DNA of 64,000 nucleotides from Segatella cerevisiae (GCF_024054555.1 NZ_JAMXLY010000008.1:22196-86195), one strand, 5' to 3'. Counted from the stretch's first letter, positions 1 through 9,727 are shown. Notes: a model not told the origin generated them from the sequence alone. Made by a program: numbers and translations.

Positions 1-18
1 AAAAACAGAAATAGAGTT

Positions 19-519
19 ATGGCACTGATTAAAACTGTGAAGGGTAAGTCTCCCCGTTGGGGACAGAATTGTTATTTTTCAGAGAATGCTTCTCTCGTCG
101 GAGACATTGCGATGGGCGATGATTGTTCCGTATGGTTCGGGGCAGTTCTCCGGGCAGACGTGGACGCTATACGTATAGGCAACCGCGTGAATATTCAGGA
201 CTGTGCCTGTATCCATCAGACGGGCGGCTTCCCGACTGTCATAGAGGATGACGTCTCTCTCGGCCATGGCGCCATTGCCCACGCCTGCACTGTCCACAAG
301 GGGGCTTTGCTCGGTATGAATGCCGTTGTCCTCGACAGGGCTGACATTGGTGAGGGTGCTATCGTGGCTGCAGGTGCAGTGGTCCTCGAGGGTACGAAAG
401 TCGGGCCTTATGAAATTTGGGCAGGTGTGCCTGCAAGACTGGTCAAGAAAGCATCGCCTGAACAGGCACTGGCCTTCTCCAAAAATTATCTGAAAATAAA
501 AGAATGGTTTAAAGAATAG
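19..519 (+). CDS. Gamma-class carbonic anhydrase-like hexapeptide-repeat protein
   Basis: A 166-residue left-handed beta-helix protein of the YrdA/gamma carbonic anhydrase family. The middle shows the family pattern NIQD, then a His in CIHQ, then GHGAIAH with two more His residues; in the family three His ligands bind a metal at trimer interfaces. Repeated I/V-G-x-x hexapeptide turns run from about residue 20 to 140, and a short C-terminal helix follows. The length is normal for the family. Members may hydrate CO2 or have lost activity, so the reaction is not proven from sequence. A glutaredoxin-like gene follows 16 bases downstream on the same strand and may be cotranscribed. Confidence 0.9.
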   Translation: MALIKTVKGKSPRWGQNCYFSENASLVGDIAMGDDCSVWFGAVLRADVDAIRIGNRVNIQDCACIHQTGGFPTVIEDDVSLGHGAIAHACTVHKGALLGMNAVVLDRADIGEGAIVAAGAVVLEGTKVGPYEIWAGVPARLVKKASPEQALAFSKNYLKIKEWFKE

Positions 520-535
520 CGATAAATAGAAAGAT

Positions 536-832
536 ATGATTAAGATTTATGGAATGAAAACCTGCCATGACTGCAAATTTGTGGCCGGGCAGATTAAGAA
601 TGACAAGCGGTTCGTCATGATAGACATTGGCGAACAAGTGCAAGACCTCAAGGCTTTCATCCATCTGCGGGATCAGAATCCAGTATTCGATGAAGCCAAA
701 GCTACCGGTTCTGTTGGTATCCCCTGCTTTGTATTGGAGGACGGAACAGTCACCCTCAATCCTGAGGACGTGGGACTGAAAGGTTTTTCTGCTGAAGGTC
801 CTTCCTGTAGTCTCGACGGTAAAGGATGCTGA
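536..832 (+). CDS. Glutaredoxin-like thiol protein
   Basis: A 98-residue protein with a thioredoxin-fold start (IKIYGMKTCHDC) carrying a CxxC redox motif at about residues 10-13, and a Gly-Ile-Pro segment near residue 62 at the place of the cis-Pro loop. This fits the small glutaredoxin-related family of Bacteroidales. A Cys-rich tail (SCSLDGKGC) is unusual and might bind metal or form further disulfides. It lies directly behind the carbonic anhydrase-like gene and ends before a hairpin that separates it from the convergent sbcC. The substrate is unknown. Confidence 0.8.
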   Translation: MIKIYGMKTCHDCKFVAGQIKNDKRFVMIDIGEQVQDLKAFIHLRDQNPVFDEAKATGSVGIPCFVLEDGTVTLNPEDVGLKGFSAEGPSCSLDGKGC

Positions 833-852
833 ATATTTCCTGACAAACTGGC

Positions 853-883
853 GTTTCCTGCAGAGCTTTTCTCTGCGGGAAAC
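853..883. terminator. Hairpin between convergent genes
   Basis: GTTTCC-T-GCAGAG pairs with CTCTGC-G-GGAAAC (one T.G wobble) around a 5-base loop, between the end of the glutaredoxin-like gene and the end of sbcC. It has no strong T tract on either side, so it may be a bidirectional terminator or an mRNA-stabilising stem. Confidence 0.55.
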
Positions 884-884
884 A

Positions 885-3800
885 TCAGAGTTGTACCACT
901 TCTATCTTACTCTTGGTCGGATCGATCTCCCGGACTTGAATCTGGGTGGGGATCGTCTGCGCCAAAGTGGCGACATGGCTGATAATGCCTACCCGACGCC
1001 CGCCCATCTGATGAAGACGCTCTAGAGTCGTCATCACAGCTTGCAGGTATTCGGGGTCTAGAGTCCCGAATCCTTCATCGATGAAGAGGGTGTCTACGCT
1101 ATTGCTGGAGGCGCTGAGTTGGGACAGTGCCAAAGCCAGACTGAGGCTGACCATAAAACTCTCGCCGCCGGAAAGGATGCTCGTGCTCTGGGGCGGTGTG
1201 CCCATGAACTTGTCCTTGACAAGGATCACTAATGAACCGGGACTGCAGGTGAGGATGAAACGGTCAGTAAACTGCTCCAGATAGCGGTTGGCTATCTTCA
1301 GAAGGTGTCCGAGGATGAAACTTTGGGCGATATTGCGGAACTTCGTACCGGCACTGTCTCCGAAATAGAACGAGAACCGCTTCCACCGCATATATTCCTG
1401 CCGGGCTTGCTCTGCTTCGGCACGTGCCTGCGCAGAGGCCTTGATCTTCTCGTCATCAGCCTTCAACTGTTGTGTGATCTCCCCATATTCCCGAGTCAGT
1501 GTGTCTTTTTCCGTTTTCTTCCCTGCTATCTGGTCATCCAGCATCTGGAGGGTCGTCCCCTCCTCTTTCACTTGCCGGTTGGCTTCCTGTTCCTGAATTT
1601 GCTTAGCGAGTGTCTGTATGGCACCTTTTGCCTTGTCCAGATTAGTCTTCAAGGTTTGATGGGCTGCTTCTATTTTGGCAATGGCAGTTTTGTCATACCG
1701 GCTGAGTTCTTGAAGTCTCATTTGCGTGATATTAGGGTGAGAGGAGAAAAAGTCCGATAGGGCTTTCTTCTTGGTTCCTATTTCCCGAGTGCAGGATGCG
1801 ATGGCGGCATCCCAGTTGATGACCTTCTGAGAAAAGGTCAGCCAACTGCTGTCCAATTTCTCCACCGGTATCTGAATGGTTGCTGCGGGTATATCCTTTC
1901 CCCAGGTCTGCAAGATTTCAGGCGCGTTATTCTCGTAAGTTTGAATGGTGGTCTGCATTTGGGCATATTGCGCAATCAGGTCTTCCGTCTGCTTCAAGTT
2001 ATTCTCGGCTTTTGAGACATTCTGTCCGGCATTAAGTAGTGCCGTGTCGAGCGCCGTCTGCGTCTTCTGTTCCGAACCGATAAGTTGAGTTAAACTGTTG
2101 ATCTGTTCGATTTTCTTTGCCAGTTGGTTGCGCTGCGTATCGGCATCTTGTCGCAGTAGATTAATCTTGCCCAGGATGAGTTGCAGATTGAATGTCTCAT
2201 TGTCATGGAGGATACCCAACCTGATCAGTGTTTTCAGGAACTGATCCAATTGATTTTGATAGGTTGTCCTGTCAGTCTTCACTTTTCGGGCTTTTGTGCT
2301 CTCATTTGCCTTCTTGCTTTTGATGAGAAGGGATTGGGAACGGCACGAGGTTGCCAAGTCATCATAGTGCTTTTTTGCGTCATCGTATTCCTGTTTGGGT
2401 TGCTCGAGAAGAGAGGCAAAATGCGCATCGTCCAAATGCGCGTCAATGGGTTTTCCGCAAACCGGGCAACGGTCGCCTGGGGCGAGGTCATGCCGGATCT
2501 GCTTCACCACTTCTTTCGTGTTCCACTCGAGTTTTTCGTACACTGCCTTCTTGACCCTCAGGTCTTCAGTAGCCGTCTTGAAAGTTTGTTCGGTCTTCGT
2601 GAGTTCCCCTTCGTCCTTTTGGATCTCGTTTTGGAGTTGACTGAGTTCATTCTCTTCGCCCTGCAGTTGCTTCCCTTTTTCCTCGAGAAGATTCCGGTCA
2701 CTGTCAACCTGATTGCAATTCAGGACGAAAGTTTCCAAATGTTTATCCTTTTGCCTAATTTCATCGGGTTTCAATGCATCCAATTCGACATTAAGGCGAA
2801 CAATTTTCTGTCTTTGCTTTGCGGAATCCGCCTGTTTTTGATTCTGTTCAGTCTTGGCATCATTCACCTTTTGCCGGAGTTGTGGCAGCGTATTCTCTGC
2901 CAGCTGCTTTTTCTGATCAAGTGTTTGATGAGCCGTCAGGAGCGCCCCATAGTACAACTTCAGATCTGATTCCCGAGCCTTCTCTTTGTCGAGTCTGGTC
3001 ACGGCATCAAGTTGGTCTCGGTAATTGACCAGTGCTTCGTTACTTTCATGAATATCCTTAACCAACTGTTCTTCTGTCAGATAGACATCACTGTTCATCT
3101 GATTGTCCAACTCCTCCTTAGTTTTCAAGGCAGTAGCATACCGGTTGTGAGTTTCCTGGTAATGCTGAAGCCAGTCGCGTTGTTTCTGGAGTGCATCGAT
3201 CTCTTTTTCCAAAGCCTTTTTCTGATTATCATCGACAGTTTGCTTGTCAAGTAGTTCCTGCCGTTGTTCACCCGTCAGTATCTGGATTTGGTCACAACGG
3301 TCCTGTTTGCGTTTGCTGTCTTCCCCCTTTTGCTGGGTGATCTCAAATATCGTCCGCCCTGTCTCACTGTAGATCTCAGTGCCGGTGAGGCGCTCGAGGA
3401 TTTCCGACTTCTCGCTGGGTTTGCTTTTCAGAAATTTGGTAAATTCACCTTGTGCCAGCATCGAAGTGCGGCAGAACTGTTCATAACTGAGACCGATGAG
3501 TTCTGTGACACGGCGGCGGGCCTCCGTTTTCTTGTCAATGGTCTGATGCGTCTGCATATTCTCCAACAAGTTCTCATCCGCTTTGACTGCTCCGTTGATC
3601 TTGTTCCTGACACGAGCTACAGCCCACGTCGCCTTATAGGGAATGCCGTCGGTGGTTTCAAACTCGAGGATTGCCTTTGCCTCACTCTTGCCACGACGCA
3701 GGAGTTGGGCATTGCTGTTGACAGGAATCAGTTGTTCATCCCCATTCTGTCGTTTCATTCCGGTGGAATATTTCTCACTGTCGGGGAACGACATGCGGGG

Positions 3801-3971
3801 CGTCTGACCGAACAGGGCTAGGCAGATCGCATCGAGAATGGTCGATTTCCCAGCACCTGTGTTGCCGTCAATCAGGAACAGCGGTTCATCCCTCAATGGT
3901 TTTTGAGTAAAGTCAATCGTGGCGTCCTCAATAGACGCGATATTGTGGATCGTAACTTTCAGTAGTTTCAT
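885..3971 (-). CDS. sbcC: SbcC, ATPase subunit of the SbcCD nuclease
   Basis: A 1028-residue SMC-like ATPase that with SbcD forms the Mre11/Rad50-type nuclease cleaving DNA hairpins and protein-blocked ends. Walker A (GNTGAGKST) is at residues 36-44. Long Lys/Glu/Gln-rich coiled coils surround a zinc-hook CPVC at about residues 502-505. The ABC signature LSGGE and Walker B (LFIDEGFGTLD) lie in the last 100 residues. All catalytic landmarks are present and the length is typical. The start overlaps the end of sbcD by 4 bases, so the two are translationally coupled. Confidence 0.97.
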   Translation of the reverse strand: MKLLKVTIHNIASIEDATIDFTQKPLRDEPLFLIDGNTGAGKSTILDAICLALFGQTPRMSFPDSEKYSTGMKRQNGDEQLIPVNSNAQLLRRGKSEAKAILEFETTDGIPYKATWAVARVRNKINGAVKADENLLENMQTHQTIDKKTEARRRVTELIGLSYEQFCRTSMLAQGEFTKFLKSKPSEKSEILERLTGTEIYSETGRTIFEITQQKGEDSKRKQDRCDQIQILTGEQRQELLDKQTVDDNQKKALEKEIDALQKQRDWLQHYQETHNRYATALKTKEELDNQMNSDVYLTEEQLVKDIHESNEALVNYRDQLDAVTRLDKEKARESDLKLYYGALLTAHQTLDQKKQLAENTLPQLRQKVNDAKTEQNQKQADSAKQRQKIVRLNVELDALKPDEIRQKDKHLETFVLNCNQVDSDRNLLEEKGKQLQGEENELSQLQNEIQKDEGELTKTEQTFKTATEDLRVKKAVYEKLEWNTKEVVKQIRHDLAPGDRCPVCGKPIDAHLDDAHFASLLEQPKQEYDDAKKHYDDLATSCRSQSLLIKSKKANESTKARKVKTDRTTYQNQLDQFLKTLIRLGILHDNETFNLQLILGKINLLRQDADTQRNQLAKKIEQINSLTQLIGSEQKTQTALDTALLNAGQNVSKAENNLKQTEDLIAQYAQMQTTIQTYENNAPEILQTWGKDIPAATIQIPVEKLDSSWLTFSQKVINWDAAIASCTREIGTKKKALSDFFSSHPNITQMRLQELSRYDKTAIAKIEAAHQTLKTNLDKAKGAIQTLAKQIQEQEANRQVKEEGTTLQMLDDQIAGKKTEKDTLTREYGEITQQLKADDEKIKASAQARAEAEQARQEYMRWKRFSFYFGDSAGTKFRNIAQSFILGHLLKIANRYLEQFTDRFILTCSPGSLVILVKDKFMGTPPQSTSILSGGESFMVSLSLALALSQLSASSNSVDTLFIDEGFGTLDPEYLQAVMTTLERLHQMGGRRVGIISHVATLAQTIPTQIQVREIDPTKSKIEVVQL

Positions 3972-5170
3972 TTGTGTCTCTCCTCTTCAACTTGGCGGAC
4001 TGCCTCGTCCAGCATTTCATCAAATTCCTGTGAATGTATGCCCAATTGGTCCATATAGCGGCCGGCGACCTGCTGCAGGCTCATGTCAGCGAGTTCTTCG
4101 GGTGTGATGTCGTCCCGGATCTCATCGGCAGGTTGGTTCTCGAAAGTTGCAAGGTGTCTGCAGAAGCGGCACTGTTTGCCTTTCAATGCCTCTACGGCAC
4201 GCTCGTCAATATCCGGATCGAAAGCATCGCGGGTCTTGACGTTCATGAACACGTACATGGGTTGGTCATCCGGCAATTGTGCGAGGGCTTTCAGCGCCTC
4301 TTCCGTATAGGCCGGTTGTTTTGGCACGACGCGCAAGGGCAGCGGATTGAGAATCTCATGCGTTGACAATTTAGGCAGGTTGCCGTCATTGAAGTCCACT
4401 ATCGTCACACTGTGCCTGTAATCCTCATTCACGTTGACGGGAATGGGCGATCCTGAATACCTGATGCATTTACCAGTTCCCGACAATGTCTGCGGGCGAT
4501 GGATATGCCCCAAGGCAACATAGTCGAAGTTGTCCCCGAAGACGTCGGGAGAAACATAATCCAGTCCTCCTGCCCCGGTGTGATTGTCATCCTCCTTGTG
4601 TCCGGTGATGTCACAACCGCGCACTGCGAGATGCGCCATCAGTACGACAGGCAGATGCTGCGGGTTGACCTTCTGCACTTTTTCTCCCAAAGTCCGGAAG
4701 AAATACTTCTGCCGGTCTTCTCCCTCAGGAGCCGGGGGAAAATTGTGTGTCGAAAGGAACGGCACCGCCGCAATGATGCATTTGCCGTCGACCCGGAAAA
4801 TATGCCCGTGCCAGTCGACCTGACCGTCAGCAGTATGGCGCAATGTTCCGACGACATGCACATTGGCGAGTTGCCACAGATTGCTGTCCACCTCCAATCG
4901 ACTTGCGCTGTCGTGATTGCCGGCAGTGATGAATACAGGCATATCAGGGGCTGCATCGTGTATCCGGATCATGGCATCGGTGTACATCTTCTGCGCCTTT
5001 ACTGAAGGAGCGATGGAATGGAAGATATCCCCACTGACGACCATGGCGTCAGGTTGCGCGTCGTGGACTATCTGCACCAACTGGTCCAGAAAGGCTTGAT
5101 GCTCAATGCGGCGGTCGAAAGTGTACAGATACTGGCCGAGGTGCCAGTCACTCGTGTGTATGATTTTCAT
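3968..5170 (-). CDS. sbcD: SbcD, Mre11-type nuclease subunit
   Basis: A 400-residue calcineurin-like metallophosphoesterase, partner of SbcC. The motifs appear in order: TSDWHLG (D-x-H), VSGDIFHS (GD), TAGNHDS (GNHD), MAHLAVRG, and ALGHIHRPQ (GHIH). The C-terminal part is the SbcC-binding domain. The frame is open 52 codons further upstream, but the ATG at 5168-5170 begins exactly at the conserved MKIIHTSDWH start, and a possible -7 box (CAAAAATA on the plus strand, 5220-5227) lies inside the longer frame, so the shorter start is chosen. Confidence 0.95.
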   Translation of the reverse strand: MKIIHTSDWHLGQYLYTFDRRIEHQAFLDQLVQIVHDAQPDAMVVSGDIFHSIAPSVKAQKMYTDAMIRIHDAAPDMPVFITAGNHDSASRLEVDSNLWQLANVHVVGTLRHTADGQVDWHGHIFRVDGKCIIAAVPFLSTHNFPPAPEGEDRQKYFFRTLGEKVQKVNPQHLPVVLMAHLAVRGCDITGHKEDDNHTGAGGLDYVSPDVFGDNFDYVALGHIHRPQTLSGTGKCIRYSGSPIPVNVNEDYRHSVTIVDFNDGNLPKLSTHEILNPLPLRVVPKQPAYTEEALKALAQLPDDQPMYVFMNVKTRDAFDPDIDERAVEALKGKQCRFCRHLATFENQPADEIRDDITPEELADMSLQQVAGRYMDQLGIHSQEFDEMLDEAVRQVEEERHK

Positions 5171-5313
5171 TGAATTGGAAGATTTTAAAGATATGACGGA
5201 TTCAGGTCTTTTCACCTTACAAAAATAATAAAAAATCAGATAATCTTGTGCTCTTCGGTTATTATTTTTTCGATTAGCGGCAGTCAGGGAAGGTGTTTTC
5301 CGAAATAAAATGC

Positions 5314-5321
5314 TATCTTTG
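5314..5321 (+). promoter_or_regulatory. Bacteroidota -7 box for the exonuclease gene
   Basis: TATCTTTG matches the TAnnTTTG consensus 92 bases before the exonuclease ATG. No clear -33 TTG is seen about 20 bases upstream. Confidence 0.5.
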
Positions 5322-5412
5322 TCCATCCAAAGACAGTTTGTTTAGTATCTTGCAGACGAGTTGTCTTCAAACTGATTTTAAGTGTCGAGGTTCATTCAGA
5401 AAGCCAAGGGTA

Positions 5413-5904
5413 ATGGAAGATTTTGCAGCAATAGATTTTGAAACCGCCAATTTCTCACGTACGAGTGTTTGCAGCGTAGGTGTCGTGATCGTCAGGGCAG
5501 CGCAGTTTGTCGACTCCTTCTATTCACTGATCCAACCCGAACCCAACTATTACAATTTCCGCTGCACGATGGTCCATGGACTGACCTGTGAAGACACCGA
5601 CGACGCGCCTGTATTCCCCTTCGTCTGGCAGCAGATCGCACCCAAGATCGCCGGATTGCCGCTGGTCGCCCACAACAGTCCTTTTGACGAAGGTTGCCTG
5701 AAGGCCGTATTCCGGTGCTACCAGATGGATTATCCCGACTACCCCTTTTATGACACGCTCAGAGTTTCGAGGAAAGTTCTCCCCGACCTGCCGAACCACC
5801 AGTTGCAGACTGTTGCTGCTGCCTGCGGGTACGACCTGACCAGGCACCACCATGCGCTCGCAGATGCCGAAGCCTGTGCATGGATAGCTAAGGCTATCCT
5901 ATAG
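5413..5904 (+). CDS. DEDDh 3'-5' exonuclease (DnaQ/PolC epsilon type)
   Basis: A 163-residue exonuclease domain protein. Exo I is AAIDFETA (Asp and Glu), Exo II includes VAHNSPFDEG (Asp), and Exo III is HHALADAEA (His and Asp), so all DEDDh residues are present. It consists of the domain alone, without a polymerase, helicase or BRCT part, and is probably a stand-alone exonuclease in DNA repair or RNA end trimming. The frame is open 40 codons upstream, but ATG 5413 starts at the domain and lies behind the TATCTTTG box, so it is preferred. A terminator overlaps its last codons. Confidence 0.9.
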   Translation: MEDFAAIDFETANFSRTSVCSVGVVIVRAAQFVDSFYSLIQPEPNYYNFRCTMVHGLTCEDTDDAPVFPFVWQQIAPKIAGLPLVAHNSPFDEGCLKAVFRCYQMDYPDYPFYDTLRVSRKVLPDLPNHQLQTVAAACGYDLTRHHHALADAEACAWIAKAIL

Positions 5905-5917
5905 GATAACCTTTTTT
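5892..5917 (+). terminator. Rho-independent terminator overlapping the exonuclease stop codon
   Basis: GGCTATCC-TATA-GGATAACC forms a stem with one mismatch, followed directly by TTTTTT. The stem covers the last codons and the TAG stop. The GGATAACCTTTTT and CCCTTGAA blocks are then repeated once more just downstream (5926-5955). Confidence 0.65.
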
Positions 5918-5938
5918 CCCTTGAATAGGATAACCTTT

Positions 5939-8029
5939 TTATTTTCTTCCCTTGAAATAGAGATTGACATACTGGTAATAAGCCTGTGCCTTTCTGACCA
6001 AAGTCCGGTCAGGTTGTTTTCTGAGTATTTCATCGTCGTTCCATTCCCCAGTCGGCCGGAGTTGATATTGCCGGATCTTCCTGACGGGTGACAGTACTGT
6101 GAGCGTATGGTCTTGCATATATCCCAAGTCCTGATAAGTTGCCATGAAAGCTCGGGGAATAAAGTGAGGGCCGAGAATATTCCCGCCAGCGAACTTTACC
6201 CGACAAGGCAAGTGCAAAAGTCCCATCACCGTTGGCATGACGTCAATCTGGGAACAGAGCGTACTTACAAAATGAGGCGGGATGTTCCCCGGCGAATAGA
6301 TGATGCAGGGGATATGGTATTTCTCCACAGGCAGAGAGGTCTTGCCTGCACTCGAAGCACAATGGTCAGCGATGATGACGAATACAGTGCGATGAAACCA
6401 GGGTTTTTGAGAAGCAGCAGAGATGAAATGCCCAATGGCATAATCCGTGTACCGCACAGCGTTCTCACGTGTTTTCGGATTGCCGTCGACCTTGATTTTC
6501 CCTAACGGATAGGTGTAAGGACGATGGTTGCTGGTTGTCATGATCTGTGCAAAGAAAGGCCTGTCCTTGGCAGCGTCCTGATCGAATACCTGAAGACTCT
6601 TCCTGAAGATGTCTTCATCACAAACACCCCAAATATTAGAGAAGGTGATGTCTTTCTGCGGGATCTGACTTCTGTCAATCACCTGATAGCCATTGCGGGA
6701 GAAATAATTTCCCATATTGTCGAAATAACTGTCCCCGCCATAGAGAAACTGGACCTGATAACCCAGTTGTTTGAGTTGTGCACCTACGGAAAAGTTTCCC
6801 ATCCTGTTGTTTTCCCGTTTGATGATGCTCTCGCCTGCGCTGGGCGGTACACAGAGAGACAAGGCCTCCAACCCCCGTACAGTCCTATTGCCGGCAGCAT
6901 AGAGATTATCGAATACCAGACTCTTCGGGAGCAACCGATCCAGTTCCGGTGTCAAATGACACTTGTTGCCGTAGCGGGTCAGGAAATCCCCGCTCAAACT
7001 CTCCACTGTCACGAGGACGATATTGAGTTTTCTGGGATGTTCTCCCCTGCTGATGACTTTTTCTCCACGACTGTCCAGTCCAGCTTCGTGTCGGTAGACA
7101 GCCATGCACGTCTGCTTCGGGATCATGGCATAGAACTTGTCATAATCGAGTTTGTTGCTTTGAAATGCTTTCAGAAAATCATAAGGGCCGTTCTGTTCCA
7201 GTTGTGTGACATATTCGTCCTCACTCTGCAGGTTTCCTGTCCATGACACCAAGCACCAGGCAATGACGCATGCCACTGCATATCCCCCTGTCTGTGACAA
7301 CAGACCGACAGGGCTATACAAGGCGCCTGACCTGAAGCGGTGCCTGCCTGCAGTCAGGATAACCAGTAATAGAGAGAGGATAAAAGCGCCTGTAAATAAA
7401 GGTATGACGGCATAAGACTGCATGATGTTCCCGATGGTCTCATTCGTATAGACCAGGTAATCCACTGCAATAAAGTTGAACCTCACGCCGAATTCCTGCC
7501 AGAAGAAATATTCAGCCAAACAGACGATCAAAAACAGGAAGACATATAGGATCCACGTAAAATAAACAGATATTTTACGCCAGGTATTCCGTAAGCCCGG
7601 TATAAAAAACCGCAGGGAAAAACTGATCAGTTTCCAGGTAAGGAATATCCTGGCAATTCTGGCGGCGGCGCCCCCATAGTCAGCAAATATAGAATGAAAG
7701 AACCATACATAGACGAACGCTGCCAGCCACAATCCTTCAATCACCCAGCCAGCTGCTTTGCTGTACTTCCATTCATTCAGGCCTAAATAAACCAAGAGCA
7801 ATGGCAGCAGAAGCAGGACACACATACTGCTGTCAGACAGTACTCCTACTCCCAGAAGGCGTACGATTTCAAGAAAGGAAAAGGAATTGCCGGCCGCCGG
7901 ACCGGTAAGCATCAATATGATACGAAGAATGAACCCTGCAACCAGGTATAATTCGAAAAACTGAACCGCAATAAGATGTACGGGATTGCTGTACGAGGTA
8001 GCCTTATGACGAAATAAGTCTGTATTCAT
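5939..8029 (-). CDS. LTA synthase-family sulfatase-fold membrane enzyme
   Basis: A 696-residue inner-membrane protein with about five transmembrane helices in the first 260 residues and a large periplasmic alkaline-phosphatase-fold domain. Metal-site and nucleophile landmarks are visible: NIVLVTVES near the domain start, GNRTVRGLE with the expected catalytic Thr, and IIADHCASSAG late in the domain. Family members move phosphoglycerol or related head groups onto glycolipids, glucans or polysaccharides. In a Gram-negative background the acceptor is probably an envelope glycan or lipid, not lipoteichoic acid. It is a single gene, convergent with the exonuclease and divergent from the PAP2 gene. 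Confidence 0.88.
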   Translation of the reverse strand: MNTDLFRHKATSYSNPVHLIAVQFFELYLVAGFILRIILMLTGPAAGNSFSFLEIVRLLGVGVLSDSSMCVLLLLPLLLVYLGLNEWKYSKAAGWVIEGLWLAAFVYVWFFHSIFADYGGAAARIARIFLTWKLISFSLRFFIPGLRNTWRKISVYFTWILYVFLFLIVCLAEYFFWQEFGVRFNFIAVDYLVYTNETIGNIMQSYAVIPLFTGAFILSLLLVILTAGRHRFRSGALYSPVGLLSQTGGYAVACVIAWCLVSWTGNLQSEDEYVTQLEQNGPYDFLKAFQSNKLDYDKFYAMIPKQTCMAVYRHEAGLDSRGEKVISRGEHPRKLNIVLVTVESLSGDFLTRYGNKCHLTPELDRLLPKSLVFDNLYAAGNRTVRGLEALSLCVPPSAGESIIKRENNRMGNFSVGAQLKQLGYQVQFLYGGDSYFDNMGNYFSRNGYQVIDRSQIPQKDITFSNIWGVCDEDIFRKSLQVFDQDAAKDRPFFAQIMTTSNHRPYTYPLGKIKVDGNPKTRENAVRYTDYAIGHFISAASQKPWFHRTVFVIIADHCASSAGKTSLPVEKYHIPCIIYSPGNIPPHFVSTLCSQIDVMPTVMGLLHLPCRVKFAGGNILGPHFIPRAFMATYQDLGYMQDHTLTVLSPVRKIRQYQLRPTGEWNDDEILRKQPDRTLVRKAQAYYQYVNLYFKGRK

Positions 8030-8187
8030 ATCTGCTTAAATCTGTATTTTAAAATTTCCAACGCAAAAATAAGCATAAATTCTATATTTCTGATCACCAA
8101 ATATTTAAATAGTCCTTAGATTTTGTAGAGAATCTGTGTTTTTTGTTTTTTGTCTTTATTCGCCAAGATTTCTCCAAAGTTAGTTAT

Positions 8188-8195
8188 TATTTTCG
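8188..8195 (+). promoter_or_regulatory. Possible -7 box for the PAP2 operon
   Basis: TATTTTCG is one base from TAnnTTTG and lies 26 bases before ATG 8221. It favours that start over the ATG at 8143. Confidence 0.4.
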
Positions 8196-8220
8196 CCACA
8201 AATATATAAAGGCAAGAACC

Positions 8221-9012
8221 ATGTACTCAAACTATATCTCTGCTAACATGAAATATACCCCTACTGTCCGGTACATTTCAGTTAACATGATGTACCGTAA
8301 AGCGGCTGCCAAGGCTTTAACCCTGACGAGTCTGCTGGGTATATTGCTGATCGTCATCGGTCAGTGGAGTGAATATGTGGCTGTACTGGATCTCATGGAT
8401 AAGAAACTGATGCTGATGCTGAATTTCAAGGGATCAACCTTTACCGACAATTTCTGGTATCATTATTCGCAGAAAACGTTATGGATACCACTGGCAGCTG
8501 TATCCTTGTGGAGTTCTGTCCGGGACTACCCTAAAGAAAAACTCGACAAACTCATTTTTTTTATTGTGACGATCGCCTTAGTTGCTTTTCTGGACCGACT
8601 CTCTTCCGGTGTGATCAAACCCCTCGTTGGTCGCTTACGCCCTTCACATGATCCATCTATTGCACCACTGCTCCATTACGTCAACGGCTACAGAGGTGGC
8701 CTGCATGGATTCGTGTCTGGTCATGCAACCGTTTCAGTAGGGATCATCACATGGCTGGGAATGATCTATAAAGACAAACTGACCCGGATTTCCCTGGTGT
8801 TGTTTTCCGGCATGCTGTGCTATTCCAGAATCTATCTGGGGGTACACTATCCAGGAGATGTCCTTTGCGGTGCCCTCATAGGCTTTATCTTCGCATACTT
8901 TACATTCCAGTTTCTCAGCCGTAAAATCAAGACCAAACCGGTGACCAGGCGTCCCTACATCCTGTTGTCTATTTTTTACCTTACCCTGATAATTTTATTG
9001 ATCAGTGCATAA
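8221..9012 (+). CDS. PAP2-superfamily membrane phosphatase
   Basis: A 263-residue PAP2 family protein with about six membrane helices. The three catalytic motifs are present: KPLVGRLRP (KxxxxxxRP), FVSGHATVS (SGH) and SRIYLGVHYPGD (SRxxxxxHxxxD). Likely substrates are phosphatidylglycerol phosphate, undecaprenyl diphosphate or the 1-phosphate of lipid A; sequence alone does not decide. The frame is open to 8143, but the -7-like box at 8188 places the transcript start downstream of that. The response regulator begins 25 bases after the stop, so the phosphatase probably heads the operon. Confidence 0.88.
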   Translation: MYSNYISANMKYTPTVRYISVNMMYRKAAAKALTLTSLLGILLIVIGQWSEYVAVLDLMDKKLMLMLNFKGSTFTDNFWYHYSQKTLWIPLAAVSLWSSVRDYPKEKLDKLIFFIVTIALVAFLDRLSSGVIKPLVGRLRPSHDPSIAPLLHYVNGYRGGLHGFVSGHATVSVGIITWLGMIYKDKLTRISLVLFSGMLCYSRIYLGVHYPGDVLCGALIGFIFAYFTFQFLSRKIKTKPVTRRPYILLSIFYLTLIILLISA

Positions 9013-9037
9013 TAAATAACAATCAAAGTCCGTTAGT

Positions 9038-9727
9038 ATGTCTGAATGTATGAAAATATTAATTATAGAAGATGAGCACAGGCTTTCAGACAGTATGAAA
9101 GACTATCTGGAAGGTCAGAATTATCTTTGCGAGCAAGCTTTTGATTTCAAGACGGCGAAAATGATGGCGGGCACTTACGAATATGATTGTATCCTGCTCG
9201 ACCTGATGCTCCCCGGAGGTAGTGGCCTTGACATCTTGCGTACTATCCGGAAGGAACATAAGAGTACAGGAGTGATCATCATCTCTGCCAAGGACTCTCT
9301 GGACGACCGGGTGACCGGCCTGAAGATAGGAGCAGATGATTATCTTCCTAAGCCTTTCGCACTGCCGGAACTCTCCATGCGTATTTATGCCTTGATCCGT
9401 CGTCAGGAATTCTCGGCCAGTAATGTCGTGTCTTCCAATCATGTCGAAATCAATCTCCTGACCAAATCGGTCACCGTAAACAATCATCCGGTCGAACTTA
9501 CTCGTTCGGAGTATGAGCTGCTTCTCTTCTTGATCAGTAATCGTAACAAGGTGATTTCCAAGGCAGCTATTGCTGAACATCTCAGTGGAGAAATGGCCGA
9601 CATGATGGATAACTATGATTTTATCTATTCTCACATCAAGAACTTAAAGGCAAAACTCTCCAGGAATGGCGTCAAGGGGATGATCCAGACTATTTATGGG
9701 ACGGGATACAGATGGAAAGAAGTTTGA
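9038..9727 (+). CDS. OmpR-family response regulator
   Basis: A 229-residue two-component response regulator. The receiver has the acidic pair in IIEDEHR, the phospho-acceptor Asp in ILLDLMLPG, and Lys in YLPKPF. The C-terminal winged helix (about residues 130-228) ends with the YGTGYRW motif of the OmpR/PhoB family. The start could also be the ATG at 9050 (MKILIIEDE), which is the more usual family beginning. The kinase gene begins at the stop codon, so the pair is certainly cotranscribed. Target genes are unknown; the downstream permease is the obvious candidate. Confidence 0.93.
   Translation: MSECMKILIIEDEHRLSDSMKDYLEGQNYLCEQAFDFKTAKMMAGTYEYDCILLDLMLPGGSGLDILRTIRKEHKSTGVIIISAKDSLDDRVTGLKIGADDYLPKPFALPELSMRIYALIRRQEFSASNVVSSNHVEINLLTKSVTVNNHPVELTRSEYELLLFLISNRNKVISKAAIAEHLSGEMADMMDNYDFIYSHIKNLKAKLSRNGVKGMIQTIYGTGYRWKEV

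Noticed and set aside
3012..3254. Hydrophobic-looking frames opposite sbcC, mscS and other long genes
   Set aside because: They are reverse-strand shadows of well-supported coding sequence.
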